Under the pieces are notes generated by a model. It was not told where the DNA came from. It saw nothing but the letters and a program-made list of their open reading frames with translations, and made no database searches. The position numbers and the translations under genes were made by a program. Below, piece by piece: positions 1-11,546 of a stretch of DNA of 64,000 nucleotides. Numbering within the stretch: position 1 is the stretch's first letter; every line of letters begins with the position of its first letter. Location of the stretch: contig JAFFSR010000249.1 in the NCBI GenBank assembly GCA_017163975.1, positions 3,533,001 through 3,597,000 on the forward strand, in the 5' to 3' direction. Source of the stretch: Anastatus disparis (lineage: Eukaryota; Arthropoda; Insecta; Hymenoptera; Eupelmidae).

Positions 1-3000
1 TCATTACATAAACCATCAGAAATACTTAAATTTCGTATTAACATAATGATAGCATTTACTTTTAAATTTAATTCATGTGGAGGTAGACCTTCTCTAATAT
101 TATTTAATATCTCAATTGGATAATTTAAATAAATATTACTATCTGTTTGGTCTACTCCTTTATGAGTTGCATAATCTATACTATAGTATGTTATCAAATC
201 TCCTTTTAATAATTTTAATATTTTATTATTTAAATTTTGATTATCTTCGTTATGACTAGTTAATATAACATTATTTATTATATTTTTGTAATCTACATTT
301 TTATAAATTATTGAACAGACATCATTGGTTTTCCAAGAACCAGGTATAACAAAAGGATTAATTTTTCCTTCTCCAATTTGTAATAAAAACGATGAGAATT
401 TTTCTTCTTTACAACGTATATTTTTATTTAATTTTCATATATTAAATAATAGCCAAAGATAAGAATATTTTATTGTTTCGTCTATTATCGTATTTCTATA
501 ACCATTTTTTATAACTGGTAAAATTTGTCTAAAATCACCACCTAAAATTATTAATTTATCACCAGAAGGTTTTGTGTTATTACATATATCTTGTTAAGTT
601 TTGTCAACAATTTCTAATGCTTTTTTAGGAATCATTGAAGCTTCATCCCAAATTATTAATTCAACTTCATGTAATTTTTTTTTGCTTACATCTGACTTAT
701 ATATTATTACTTAATATATTATTGTTTTGTATAAAAAAGTTTTACCTGATCCACCTGGACCATCAATAAAATGAATTTTATTTATATTCATGTTTTTTAT
801 TATACTTTCAAATATAATTTTCTGATCATTATTTAACTTAATAAACATGCAATCAAATAATGTTTTAGAATATTTTATTTCGTTTAAATTATTTTCATCA
901 TTATTTTTATGTTTATTAATTTTAATTGGTAATGGCAGTCCAAAATCTTTACATGACATTTCTTCTGATAATAAAATATCGTTTATGAAATGTAAAGCTC
1001 TATTTTCTTTATCGTCATTAAAATCTTCAATGAAATAATTTTTAAATTTATTCCAAATAATATTACCCTGAATATTTTTTAAAAAAAGAAACCACGCGAA
1101 AAATTTTCTTAGTTGAGCAGGAAACATTATATTACAAGCTTCTTCAAAAATATTATAAATTTGGCTATCATGTTCAATTAAACCCATTGCTAAAGCAGTT
1201 TCTTTATAAGTAGAATATGTTATATCATCATGAGTACGTAGGTCTTCAAAAGATTTAGCTCCACTTTTACGATTTAATATTAATTTTAAAATCAATCTTT
1301 CAGTATCTTTAGGAGAAACTACATTCAAACGTCCAATAGTATAATTATTTTTATTCCTTACACGTTTAACCCATTTTTTATGTTTTAAATCAAAAATATA
1401 ATATTTCGGTATATTAGAATATTTTATATTATTAGCCGATTTATCTATTTGATTCAATTTAAACCATGCTATTAACGTAGTTTCCCAATTTCTAAGAGCT
1501 TCTTTTTCAAAATTTTCTTTAAATACTATATTTTGATTATTTTCAGTATGGGCAGCTAATCGAATTACACTGTGACTTCTTCCGCATATTGGAAATTCTT
1601 CTAATCTCCAAGCTGCTTCCATAAGACTCAGATATCTTCCATCAATATATTCATTAATTTCGTCATAAATTTCTAAATTTTGATTAATATCAGCATTATC
1701 TCTTTTAATTTTACAACAAGCTCTATCACTACCTTGATGTATATAATCATAAATATATTTAATACTTTGAATAGATGCACAATATTCAACATTAATGTGA
1801 CATCTATATTTTTTTAATAAATATGAGTTATACGGAACAACCATTGAATTATTTACATAAACCAATTTTTTTGTATATTTTAAGTTATAAGTATTGTTAT
1901 CAGAAATATTATTTGATCTTTTATATTCAGGATAACCAATTTCTTTTATTATAGTATTATTTTGAAAAGCTTTTGGAAAAGACTTTTTACATATGATTTT
2001 ATTTTCTATATAACAAGGAGATTTTTCAGTATGTGGACCATGCAACATATGTTTTATTACTAATTTTTTTAATATATTGTCATTCTTTGGTATTTCTGCA
2101 CTCATGTGTTTATCTATTTCTATTGGATTTAATAATTTATGTTCTGGATGTAGTGTTATTATAAGATGAGCATGAGGAAGTCCTCTTTTTTGAAATTCAA
2201 TTGTAAAAACATAAGCTAAAACTGTACCAAATAATTTATTTTTAACTATATCATTCAATATTAATTGAAATTTAGTATAAAACAACCTTACGGTTATATT
2301 AGGTATATCATTTGGCGTAGTTTCTCGAGGAAAATTTTTTAAAACTTGTTTAATTTCTTTCCATTTAGGATTACAAGTTATAGTAATAAATAAATCTGGT
2401 CTTTTTGTATTATGCATGATTGCCATTGCGTCCTAATAATGTTGTTGCATATGTTATGTTATTGTTATGTTATTATATGTTGCTGGTAAAATAAATAAAT
2501 TTCCTTATCTTTCTTTATTTCCGAAATTTTCACTTATATTGGATGCACTTAATTTGACATGATCTAATAAGCCTTGATAACATTCGATTCTTAATTGCTT
2601 TTGATTATTTCTAAAAAAATTCATTCTGTTATTTTCAATAGTTGTGTATATATGTAAAAAATATTCTTGCGTTAATCTTCCAGCATACAACAAAGGACTA
2701 AAATTTGTATTATTTGGTCTGAAAGCTATTCTATTAGAATAATATTGTAATGCTGTAATTTGTTCGTCTGAATAAGAATTTTTATTATAACCTATGCTCC
2801 AACCTAAATCTCCAGAAGGAAACAAAATAGGAAAAACCATAGGATCTACATGATGCAATAATTTATTTAAATATGTTATTTGTGGTTGATTATTAGGAAT
2901 ATTTTTAGGGTATACACATAAATCATAATTTTCTGGAATACCAGTCTTAGATACAATTATAGCTCCGCATTCAGATGTTATAGGTTTATTATATATATGT

Positions 3001-3640
3001 TTTTGTTTATTATTTTTACGAATGAAATATAATTTATATTTTGGAATATTTTCAATATTCGACATATGATGTAAATATTTATACTTTTTAGAATATGGAT
3101 TATTATTAAATATTTTTGTTAATATTTCTATATGTTCGACACTTAAATTTGTATTTTTTTAAAATCTTTTTTCAATTGCTTCAATATCATCGAATATATA
3201 CAATTGACCGCAAGTAGCTTCAACACCATTTACAGGAAATAAACTTTTCGGAACAACATGTCTAACTTGTCCTTGTAATTTTAAATTATATATTGCTTTT
3301 TGTTTTTCATTATTAAATTTAGCATTGAATGTTGCAAAACAAAATAAATTATTATAATAACGAATTAAATGTCGAAAAATTTTATCATTTAATAATAATT
3401 TCTTTAAATCTTCATTATAATTACTCAAAGGATTTAATTTAATTTTTCCATTTCTACAACATTTTTATTTTTTTACTTCTGATTCCCAATAAACAGCTGA
3501 ACAATAAGGACATAAATAATTCATTTCGCCGAGATAACATTCATCTGATGTATTGTATTCTAATGTATCATTATATTCTTTTTTACATTTTTTTAGATTA
3601 ATATTATTAGTTGATAAAATATTGTTTAATTTTCGTTTAT
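1..3640 (-). pseudogene. Helitron Rep-helicase (HUH Rep + Pif1 helicase), partial, with nonsense codons
   Basis: Read leftwards, a zinc-binding start (CPYC near 3490, paired CC near 3460) is followed by the Helitron N-terminal region (about 3065-2505). Next comes the Rep domain with the two-histidine motif FQKRGLPHAH (about 2200-2170) and the YIYDYIH tyrosine motif (about 1750). A Pif1/SF1 helicase follows, with Walker A GPGGSGKT near 750 and Walker B IIWDEAS near 650. The enzyme would nick, unwind and transfer one strand during rolling-circle transposition. One frame runs through the whole 3.6 kb but is broken by stops near 3465, 3159, 2505, 2466, 2430, 711, 594 and 435. The helicase C-terminus lies beyond the window edge. 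It probably follows the OTU ORF across an A-rich run at its 5' end. Confidence 0.85.
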
Positions 3641-4083
3641 TATTTTTTTTTTTTTTTAGATTTAATATTCGGGTTAAAATTATAATCCATTATATCAAAA
3701 TGTCCAGAATCTTGATTTTCAGAAAAATATAAAATTAAATTATTTTCAGAAAAATTTCCGAAATAATTAAATATATTTAAACTTTCTGAATATACTTTAA
3801 CATAAATATTATAAATTTTTGTAAAACTATCGATTTCAATTTCAGTACCTTGAATACCATTACAAGACATATAATTTTTATATTCTTCATTAGTTTTAAT
3901 TGCATTATTATAATAATTTCCAATTATGAACGATTCATAAATGTTCCAATTATTATAGACATGATTAACAATATTTAAACGAATTTTATTATGATATTTT
4001 TGATCATTATATAAAAAGAATGAAAAACTTCTGAATAAACAATTATCGTCGCCAATAATTTTAAATTTTATCATTGAATCCAT
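3640..4083 (-). CDS. OTU-family cysteine protease domain of the Helentron
   Basis: This 147-residue ORF has the OTU signature: the catalytic Cys box GDDNCLFRS near residues 11-19, a central G-T-E-I-E-I block with an aromatic strand, and a C-terminal catalytic His in GHFDIM near residue 128. OTU domains are deubiquitinase-like peptidases often carried by animal Helentrons; their role in transposition is unknown. The ORF ends in a lysine run encoded by a long A tract directly before the Rep-helicase frame. The two may once have been one polyprotein separated by slippage in that tract. ATG start at 4083. The domain itself is uninterrupted. Confidence 0.8.
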   Translation of the reverse strand: MDSMIKFKIIGDDNCLFRSFSFFLYNDQKYHNKIRLNIVNHVYNNWNIYESFIIGNYYNNAIKTNEEYKNYMSCNGIQGTEIEIDSFTKIYNIYVKVYSESLNIFNYFGNFSENNLILYFSENQDSGHFDIMDYNFNPNIKSKKKKK

Positions 4084-4241
4084 TTTATAAATAATTTATA
4101 ATAATGAATACTTGGAAAATCAATGCATTTTAATATTTACTACTTTATTTATTTAAAACTTTATTTATTTTGAAAATTTTTTATAAATATTAGAATTTTC
4201 AAATTGTTTTTTATATTTTTATAAAATTTAGATTTTGTAAT

Positions 4242-4640
4242 CTACGATTTAGTAATAATTATTATTTTATAACAATAAATAATAAAATAATATATAAAAC
4301 CAGTCTTGTGTGTTCTTCTATGCCTCAATAAATTATCCTTTCTGTTGAATTCTTTACAGCAAATTTCACATAAATATGTTATATTAAGATGACTCTTCAA
4401 ATGTCTTTGTAAATTATAATTAGTTTTATACACGTGTCCACAAATATTACATGAAAATTTTTTATCGATGGAATGTGATTCAGTATGTCGTATAAAATGT
4501 CTTTTGTATTTTATATATAATCCACAAATATTACAGATGAAATTATATTTTTTATGTTTGGTTTCTATGTTTTTTTTAAAAAATTTCTGACGAAAATACT
4601 AAATGATAATAAGGACAATAAAAATAATTGTTCTCATTAT
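4242..4640 (-). pseudogene. C2H2 zinc-finger protein, three fingers, frame-broken at its N-terminus
   Basis: Three consecutive C2H2 fingers are readable: CNICG..H..H near 4530-4470, CNICGHVYKTNYNLQRH..H near 4450-4390 and CEICCKEFNRKDNLLRH..H near 4370-4310. Linkers are short and TGEKP-like only in the last. An in-frame start was not seen. A candidate ATG after an acceptor-like TTTCAG near 4640 opens 22 codons in another frame, so a frameshift in the A-rich stretch near 4570 probably separates them. The fingers would bind DNA. Position between OTU and the RPA-like gene, on the same strand, suggests it belongs to the Helentron, though a captured host fragment is possible. Confidence 0.6.
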
Positions 4641-4676
4641 TCATCCTGAAATAGAAAAAATAAAATTGATATAACA

Positions 4677-4677
<1 letters not shown>

Positions 4678-4715
<38 letters not shown>
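4678..4715. repeat. (TA)n microsatellite
   Basis: Uninterrupted TA dinucleotide run between the zinc-finger block and the RPA-like block of the Helentron. Confidence 0.9.
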
Positions 4716-4719
<4 letters not shown>

Positions 4720-4789
4720 TATGTATATCTATACATATTTTTTTGTAAAATATGTATAGATATATAAATTTGTATCTTGTTATTTATTA

Positions 4790-5859
4790 TTAAAAATTTA
4801 ATATTACGTTTTTATTATTTAAAATAATATCATTTGCTAAAATTAATTCCTCTAATTCCATTTTTTCTTCATATAAAATTTTAATATTTTCTAAACTTTT
4901 TATTTTTAAAATAGATGATATACCTATAAAATAAAATTTTTTATTATATGAATAAACTATAAATGTACCAATTTTTTTAATTATTTTCATTTTACCAAAT
5001 TCTTCTAAACCTCCTATAAGTTCTAATTTTGTACCTCTGTCTATATTTATATTATCGTTATCATTTTTGTTTAATAAAATGTCTAATTTATAATTTCCAT
5101 CAGTTATTGTTGCAATATGGTCATTATCATTATTTTTATTTTTTTGAACAAATGCATATTTTAAATATCCTTGAGTTTCTAAAATTAATAACTTTTATAT
5201 TCTGTTGGATATAAAACGATAATAATATTATATTTACTTATTAATCCAATATTAGAAATTTCTTCAATATTCATTTTAATTGGTTTATTAATTTTTGTGG
5301 AATCAATTTTGCCTAAACATAGGATAGATGAATAATGTTTTAAATTTAACTCTTTATCAACATTTCCTTTATTAAATTTTTTTGCTTTAACTACATAAAC
5401 ATTTTCTAATGAAATTTTCTATAATAAAAAAATTAATAATATTAATTGAATATTAATTTATTTATTTATTTAATTATTTATTAATTACTTCATATAATTT
5501 TATTTTTTTACTAAATTTTTCTATATTATCGTCGTATAGATTGCATTCAATTTTTATGTTATCTGAATTATTTAAAATAAATTTTAATAATCTAAATTCT
5601 GTTTGTTTTGTTTTATTTATGAAACTCTGCTCTCCTATAATTTCTTGAACATAAGCAACTATGGATCTAATAATATAAATCTTATTAAAAATTAATATAT
5701 AAAACATTTTAATAGTATTTGGAATATTTTTTATGCTGATCTATCTCCAATTATAATCTTTTCTTTTATATATTCTGAGGTACTGAGATTAATTTTTTTA
5801 TCTTTTTTATTATGATTTTTTTCATTTTTATTTTCTTCACATTTCCTTTTACTTGACAT
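4790..5859 (-). pseudogene. RPA-like OB-fold (ssDNA-binding) protein of the Helentron, fragmented
   Basis: Three pieces lie in order. ATG 5859 opens a 42-codon lysine-rich leader. An ORF at 5707-5474 contains VAYVQEIIGEQ followed by TEFRLLKFIL and a polar strand, which resembles the second DNA-binding OB fold of RPA1. A third block at about 5400-4790 has ITDGNYKLDILLNK and an ending that fits another OB fold. RPA-like genes are known in some Helitrons and would coat single-stranded intermediates. Two stops and frame changes near 5205 and 5430 separate the parts, and some gaps could be introns. The RPA assignment is by motif resemblance only. Confidence 0.5.
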
Positions 5860-6496
5860 AATTTTAATGATATGCTAATGACTTAAAATAATATAAATAT
5901 TTATTTTTATTATATATCGTAATTTGTAATAATATTTATTTAATATTTATTTTAATTTATTTAAATATTTTTTTAAATATATTTTCAAAGTATTATTTAT
6001 TAATAAAATTATAAATATAATGATCGCAAATCAGATTATGATAAATAATCGTTTTTCAACATTGATAAACATATCTCATTAAATAAAATAGTTTTATAAA
6101 ACCAAAGATCTTTTACGATCCAACTAGGTATTCTGATATTACATATCTACACAATAATACTAAATAAAGCTTTAATAGAATCACCACTTGATGATAATAT
6201 CTTATCAACAATATTTTAAACATGATAATAAATACGATAAGAGAGCTATCCGTGTGTTAAATGGGTTCAGGTTCAGGAGGAGTCTTAGTTTATTCAAGCA
6301 AACCCCATTACATGATTGTAGAAGAGCGGAAACTATGATGATTGTAGGTTATAGCTATGGAGATAATTTTCATTGTATATCACTTTTATTGATTTTGATG
6401 GCTATACAATTACTTATGCTAATTATTATGTACTTAATTATTCATCTAATTCAAAACTTTTTCATAGTTCAACAAATTTTCTACAAGATGTTTTCT
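5860..6496. other. AT-rich spacer
   Basis: No convincing gene. Short open frames around 6190-6490 have no recognisable motif and no coding-like composition. Confidence 0.5.
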
Positions 6497-7036
6497 TTAA
6501 GAGGCGGTCGGAACCATTTGCCGCTTGGTGGCGCTGCGGTCAGGTGAGAGAAAAATATAAAATATTTTTTATATAGCAATTTAAAATTTACTGAAACAAT
6601 AATATACTTTTAATTGTGTCATTTCCTCTAGCCATATATATGTAGAATAATTATTAATATTAATTTTGTTTGAAAAGTCTAAAATATTGTTATAAAGCGA
6701 AAAATGCGGCGCGAGGTAGAGCCGACGTAAACATTAGCATACATCATTCTTTAGTATTGCTCTCTCTGTCGCACTAAGGGAAGGTGCACGCATGTTTACA
6801 TCGGTCCTACGTTGCATCGCATTTTTCGCTTTATAACAATATTTTAGACTTTTCAAACAAGATAAGTATTAATAATTATTCTACATATAGATGGCTGGAG
6901 GAAATGACAACATTAAAAGTATATTGTCGTCTCAGAAAATTGTAAATAGCTGTATAAAAAATATTTAATAGATTTCTCTCACCTGACCGCAGCGCCACCC
7001 TATATGTAGCGGCGAATAGACCCGACCGCCTCTTAA
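6497..7036. mobile_element. Foldback MITE flanked by TTAA, arms about 230 bp
   Basis: The left end TTAAGAGGCGGTCGG and right end CCGACCGCCTCTTAA are inverted copies. The arms continue through GCGCTGCGGTCAGGTGAGAG, an AATAATTATTAATA block and AAAATGCGGCG, meeting around 6770. No coding sequence. A TTAA duplication is the piggyBac signature, but the terminal bases here are GAGG, so the superfamily is uncertain. Its right TTAA is the left TTAA of the next element. Confidence 0.75.
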
Positions 7037-7762
7037 GGATGTTCAATGGTGTCACGCGGGGAGGTGAAGAGTCAGAGGGGTACCCTATGCTTTAACATAG
7101 GAAAGAAGGATCGCTGCCAACTTAAAGTAATCAAATATTTTTCAACAAAAAGTTCTTTGAATGGCACTTAGAGATGAAATATATTATTCAAATTACATTT
7201 AAACGTTTTTATTTAATAAATAAAACATTTTAAAATGTTATTTAATTTATTATAAATTAATTTAAGTTCGGTAATATGTTGTATGAAATTTGGCAACGCA
7301 GCGCTTCTATTTGTAGGTTAAGTTTAGCAGAAAAATATTATCTTTCAATTCAAATCTTATGTTATATATACGCAACGTTGCCAAATCTTTTACGTAGCAG
7401 TAGCGGGTTTTCAAAAATTAACTCTTACTTTAACTTAAACTATGGAAATCTCTGTCAATTTTCCTGAAAGGTATATAAAAAACTATATGAAATGAATCCT
7501 TAGATAATATACTTTCATAATATCTAAATTTTAATTTGATCTGTTAACTTTTATGACAGAAATTTATATAAATTGCAATCGATTCTCAGATCGCCCATAA
7601 GAGCCCATGTTATTTTTCGTATTTTTAACATTAAATTTCTCGAAAAAACATGCGGAATGAAATATGGAAAAAAATTGAGGTACTTTAATTTAATATAATA
7701 AATCATATTTTAAAATTTCAAAGCATTCTGTTAACTTTTACGTAACCATTGAACATCCTTAA
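7033..7762. mobile_element. TTAA-flanked non-autonomous element with short TIRs
   Basis: TTAAGGATGTTCAATGG at 7033 is matched by CCATTGAACATCCTTAA ending at 7762. The interior of about 700 bp has no ORF of note. It shares 7033-7036 with the previous element, so one of the two inserted into the TTAA border of the other. Confidence 0.6.
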
Positions 7763-9111
7763 TTTGTAACCATTGTTTTTATATATGGATTATAAAATTT
7801 AAAAATTTCATTGAAAAATAATTTATTTTATATACTGAATTATCTAAGATTGAAGAAAAAAATTTGTAATACTATTGGTTGATTGCATTTTTTTTTAAAC
7901 CGAGAAAGCAGAAATGCTGTTACTAGATGCAACTTTTTTATGTAAACCGTGCGAGAATTTATATATAGATCCAATTAAAATTTTGTCTAATTATTTTTAA
8001 ATAATTCATTTATAAAAACAATTGAAAATTAAATATTACTAGTGATTAATAATTCAATATTTTCTTAGATAAGTATTGCACAAAGGAATTTCAATAAAAT
8101 GTAATTAAGTGAAGCATAACGAAAATAATTGAATATGCCTTTAACAGGCCAGAAACTTTCTTTACTTAACATTGAAAACTATTTTAAAATGATAAAACTA
8201 ATCTATAAACATTTAGTATCTACCCTTCAAAGTAATATAAAAATATTTTAAATATGTATTTTTTTACCATAATTTTTTAAAATTTACAAAAATATTGATT
8301 TTTAAAAAAAATATTCCACACTAATCTGTTAAATATAAAATAGAAATTTTAAATAAAATATACTTCGATCATGTTTTACCAACTAAGAAAAAAGTAACTT
8401 TGGGTATAATTAAAAATTACAACTATCATTATGATTCCCTTTTTTCAGTTACCAATAGACCGGTTTTATTTAGGTTGAAATTTTGTTAGGTAGTAAACGA
8501 TTTTATGTTTTTTTATCAATTTATAAATTTTGCAATTCCTTTCTTATCGTTTAGATATGGCATTTTTTTGTATTGTTTAATGGAAATCTATTTTTACAAA
8601 CTTTAATATTATATGCAATTTTTATTAGTAAAATATTTTTAATATAATAAATTTTTTTAAATTTCGTATCAGATAGTTTATTTAAGACAATTAATTTTGC
8701 TAATTCAGTTGCATATTACATAAAAATAAAATGCTTGAATTAACGCGTTATTTATAGAAAATATTTATTTTTACATTATCACTAAATGCAATCTATGCAC
8801 TATACCATTTTAAAAATTTTTCCTCCATAAAAATTCATTAGAATAATGTTGTAACAAATCGGAAGTGAAGACGAGAAAAGAAAATATTAGCTTTGGAAAA
8901 AAAAGAGTATTACAATGTAAGTGCGCAGAAAGGCAAAGAAATAAAAAAAAAAAAACGAAACAACAAAAGGTGATTTATTTTAAATGATTATAATACTCTT
9001 GAGATAAGAATAAAAAAACCGTTAACGAAGATGCACTCGTATTGTGATTTTTAAAGAAAAACAAAATATAATACGATTGCTTGACACACTGCGAATTTAG
9101 TCATATCAATT
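7763..9111. other. AT-rich intergenic DNA
   Basis: No gene, RNA or repeat boundary that I can support. Confidence 0.5.
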
Positions 9112-9362
9112 GATTCTGACACGTTTTTGTCCTTTTTTCGCAGCTGTTTCTCTTTTTATCATCCAGCAGTAATCTGCTAACATGTTGATACCCCAGTTTC
9201 CTTGAAATCTACGTTCAAACTCCTTTAAATCTTGGTGAAATCGTTCACCATGCTCTTCACTAAAGTCTCCGTTATTTTCAGGAAACTGATCAACGTGTGA
9301 ATCAAGAAAATGAAGTTTTAAGTTCATTAGACAACCCAATTTTTCAAAATTACGTACCCATG
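9112..9362 (-). pseudogene. Inverted partial copy of the neighbouring multicopy ORF
   Basis: The reverse strand encodes the same roughly 69 residues as 9788-10030 on the plus strand, with DNA almost identical apart from one base in an A run. This copy keeps the reading frame beyond that run (AAKKGQKRVRIN), whereas the plus copy shifts. It covers only the C-terminal third of the protein. No start or upstream part is present. The two copies form a stem with about 425 bp between them. Confidence 0.8.
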
Positions 9363-9372
9363 TTATTTATGC

Positions 9373-10086
9373 ATGTTTGATAGCAGAGATAGAGAAAAAC
9401 ACTATAAAAAGAAATTTTGGCCATCAAGAGAATCGTTTGAACCTGGAAAACAGAATGTTATAAAAGATCCACTCGTTAATCCTTCGAAAATTTTGATACC
9501 GCCTCTGCATATAAAGCTTGGATTGATAAAGCAATTAGTTAAAGCTTTGGACAAGGACGGTCAATGCTTCCAATATATAAGCAAAGTATTTCCCCATAAA
9601 TCTGATGCTAAATTAAATGAAGGTATTTTTGATGGTCCTGAAATCCGAACTTTATTTAGAGACGAAAACTTTGAACAAAGCATGACTGATATTGAAAAGG
9701 CAGCATGGTTAAGTTTTAAAGAGGTATCGACGAAATTTTTGGGTAATGCCAAAGACACGAATTATAAAGCTATTGTGAAAAGAATGGTACGTAATTTTGA
9801 AAAATTGGGTTGTCTAATGAACTTAAAACTTCATTTTCTTGATTCACACGTTGATCAGTTTCCTGAAAATAACGGAGACTTTAGTGAAGAGCATGGTGAA
9901 CGATTTCACCAAGATTTAAAGGAGTTTGAACGTAGATTTCAAGGAAACTGGGGTATCAACATGTTAGCAGATTACTGCTGGATGATAAAAAGAGAAACAG
10001 CTGCGAAAAAGGACAAAAACGTGTCAGAAATCCACTACATCGGTCATTCGAAGAGAAACGTGTACGTAAGCGTAAGCCAATTTTAA
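9373..10086 (+). pseudogene. Multicopy transposon-like protein of unknown function, C-terminal part
   Basis: A 237-codon frame. Recognisable blocks are LHIKLGLIKQLVKALDKDG (about residues 46-64), GIFDGPEIR (about 86-94) and SEEHGERFHQDLKEFE (about 168-183), followed by an ADYCWMIKR motif. I recognise this as a protein found in many copies in arthropod and other invertebrate genomes, probably transposon-derived, but I cannot name the superfamily. The N-terminus has no upstream exon in view. A one-base loss in an A run near 10010 shifts the last 25 residues relative to the inverted copy. It is probably a truncated, dead copy. Confidence 0.55.
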
Positions 10087-10095
10087 AAAAACATC

Positions 10096-10096
<1 letters not shown>

Positions 10097-10127
<31 letters not shown>
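10097..10127. repeat. (GA)n microsatellite
   Basis: About 15 GA units just after the ORF. Confidence 0.9.
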
Positions 10128-10129
<2 letters not shown>

Positions 10130-10932
10130 AACATAGACAAAATGTTAAGTTTAACGTACACAATAGGCTAAGTTAATATCTTGAATTTACAGTCAATGCT
10201 GTGAAAGACTCTAAAGTTAGTATTTCAGACGTAAAATTTTTAAAAAATCGATAAATTTACCATATACAGTTCTTGTCACCGCCCTCTAGAAGTAGTTTTT
10301 ACACAATCTGACTTCAAATTCATGATCAGCAATCTGAAAAACCCCCAGGATAGTATTTCCAATGTTTATCGACTCTTCAAAAGACGCATGATTAAATTTT
10401 AATATTGTTTAAATCCATTTTAGGCAAAATTTCGACTTTTACCGATTTCCTCATCTTTTCAGCCCCATACAGAGGACTAGAATCGCGTTAAAAAAATTTG
10501 AAGGTATGGTTTCCCGTGTATTTTTTCCCGTAGAATTCGATTTTGAAGTCCAATTAACCGTATCTCATGATTTGTTTTTTCTAGACTCGAAAAACCGCAA
10601 AAAAACCGTAAAAAATGAGGTTTTTTCAATAAAACTCTGAGAAAAGGTAGGAAAACCCTATATTTTTATTACAGATTCGGATTCAGCGTCGAAAAATACA
10701 TGGGAATATGTATGTCCGGTCAAAAGTTCAGACATTTTTTTTCATTTTGTGGGCCTGTGTAATTAGTATCATAGATTAAGTATTATTTATATAAAAAAAA
10801 TTCAAATTAATGAGAATAAGTAAAGAAAAAAAATTCACATTTTATGCTTAAGCTTACTTTTACAAAAGAAAAAGAATACTGACTAAACTAAGAATACTAT
10901 TTTATTTTCGTACGAAAAGGGGAAAAATATAT
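10128..10932. other. Spacer, no gene seen
   Basis: Moderately AT-rich with a few longer GC-containing words around 10260-10720, which may be an old repeat. No TIR, LTR or ORF can be supported. No copy of the gypsy LTR is present here. Confidence 0.45.
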
Positions 10933-11466
10933 TTACAAGAATAATATAATACAGAATGTAGACTCACCAACTGGCCGTTTCTTTAGAACCTTTTCTACCT
11001 TACCGGTAGCCTTATCCAATAACAGGGTGTACCGATGTCCTCCGGCAATAACTTTCATTTTCCTGACCCCTGTTGGCACGACAAATACTGTGCCATCTGG
11101 CAAGGTGTTGGTAGTTAAGGACCTTCCCTTCTTGTCCGATGATGGTGATGTGCTCGACTTCGGGGCCCTTGAAGTGGAGGTGGCCGTGCAACAAACCTTA
11201 GGCTTTCGAGGGGCGAGCGTAGATGGTATTGGTGCGGATCTCACGGTGGCCACCTGTTGGTCGCGTCGGCGTCGGGCCTCCTCGATCACCTGTCGTAACT
11301 TGTCTGGAGGTGCGGTGACGCTGGTGATATACGGCTTATTGCGCGGCTTACTCGGGTCAAGGGGCCGCGGAGTCATGACTTGCGTCGGGTGTGTAGGCGG
11401 ACGAGCGATGAAATAATTTACATCGTACGACGGTTCCATTTTGGAAAGAGAAGTGACTCGTGGCAC
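10933..11466 (-). CDS. Extra ORF downstream of gypsy pol, unknown function, possibly a spliced first exon
   Basis: This 177-codon GC-rich frame has the composition of the gypsy element. It has a basic, proline/serine-rich middle (EARRRRDQQ, then many S/T/P) and a C-terminal patch GVRKMKVIAGGHRYTLLLDK. It has no signal peptide, no transmembrane segment and no env motif. Start at 11466, or possibly the internal Met at 11436. The GC-rich coding-like part ends at a strong splice-donor sequence (GTGAGT, about 10972), after which composition turns AT-rich, so the real product may continue in a missing exon. A TATAAATA box lies about 40 nt upstream of the ATG, suggesting its own transcript. Function not recognised. 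Confidence 0.5.
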   Translation of the reverse strand: MPRVTSLSKMEPSYDVNYFIARPPTHPTQVMTPRPLDPSKPRNKPYITSVTAPPDKLRQVIEEARRRRDQQVATVRSAPIPSTLAPRKPKVCCTATSTSRAPKSSTSPSSDKKGRSLTTNTLPDGTVFVVPTGVRKMKVIAGGHRYTLLLDKATGKVEKVLKKRPVGESTFCIILFL

Positions 11467-11505
11467 GGCAGTTGAATGAATGATCAGCGAGTTCGTTGGA
11501 GCTGA

Positions 11506-11513
11506 TATTTATA
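11506..11513 (-). promoter_or_regulatory. TATA box upstream of the extra gypsy ORF
   Basis: TATAAATA on the minus strand, in the 80-bp gap between the pol stop (11547) and the ORF start (11466). A TCATTC initiator-like sequence lies roughly 25-30 nt downstream. Confidence 0.45.
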
Positions 11514-11546
11514 CCCCATTCCGGTATTGGTGGGGGGAGGTTCGGT

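Larger units (their letters stand above)
1..5860 (-). mobile_element. Helitron/Helentron-type rolling-circle transposon, partial and decayed
   Basis: Four coding blocks lie in one orientation: an RPA-like OB-fold protein (4790-5859), C2H2 zinc fingers (4242-4640), an OTU protease (3640-4083) and a Rep-helicase (1-3640). Rep plus Pif1 helicase defines Helitrons, and OTU domains mark the animal Helentron branch. The left end is cut by the window edge, so the termini cannot be judged. Every block carries stops or frame breaks, so this is a non-functional copy. The right boundary near 5860 is set only by the last recognisable coding sequence. Confidence 0.8.

Noticed and set aside
1..3640. Alternative genetic code to explain the in-frame stops of the Helitron
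   Set aside because: TAA, TAG and TGA all occur, while neighbouring genes use the standard code and stops, so decay is simpler.
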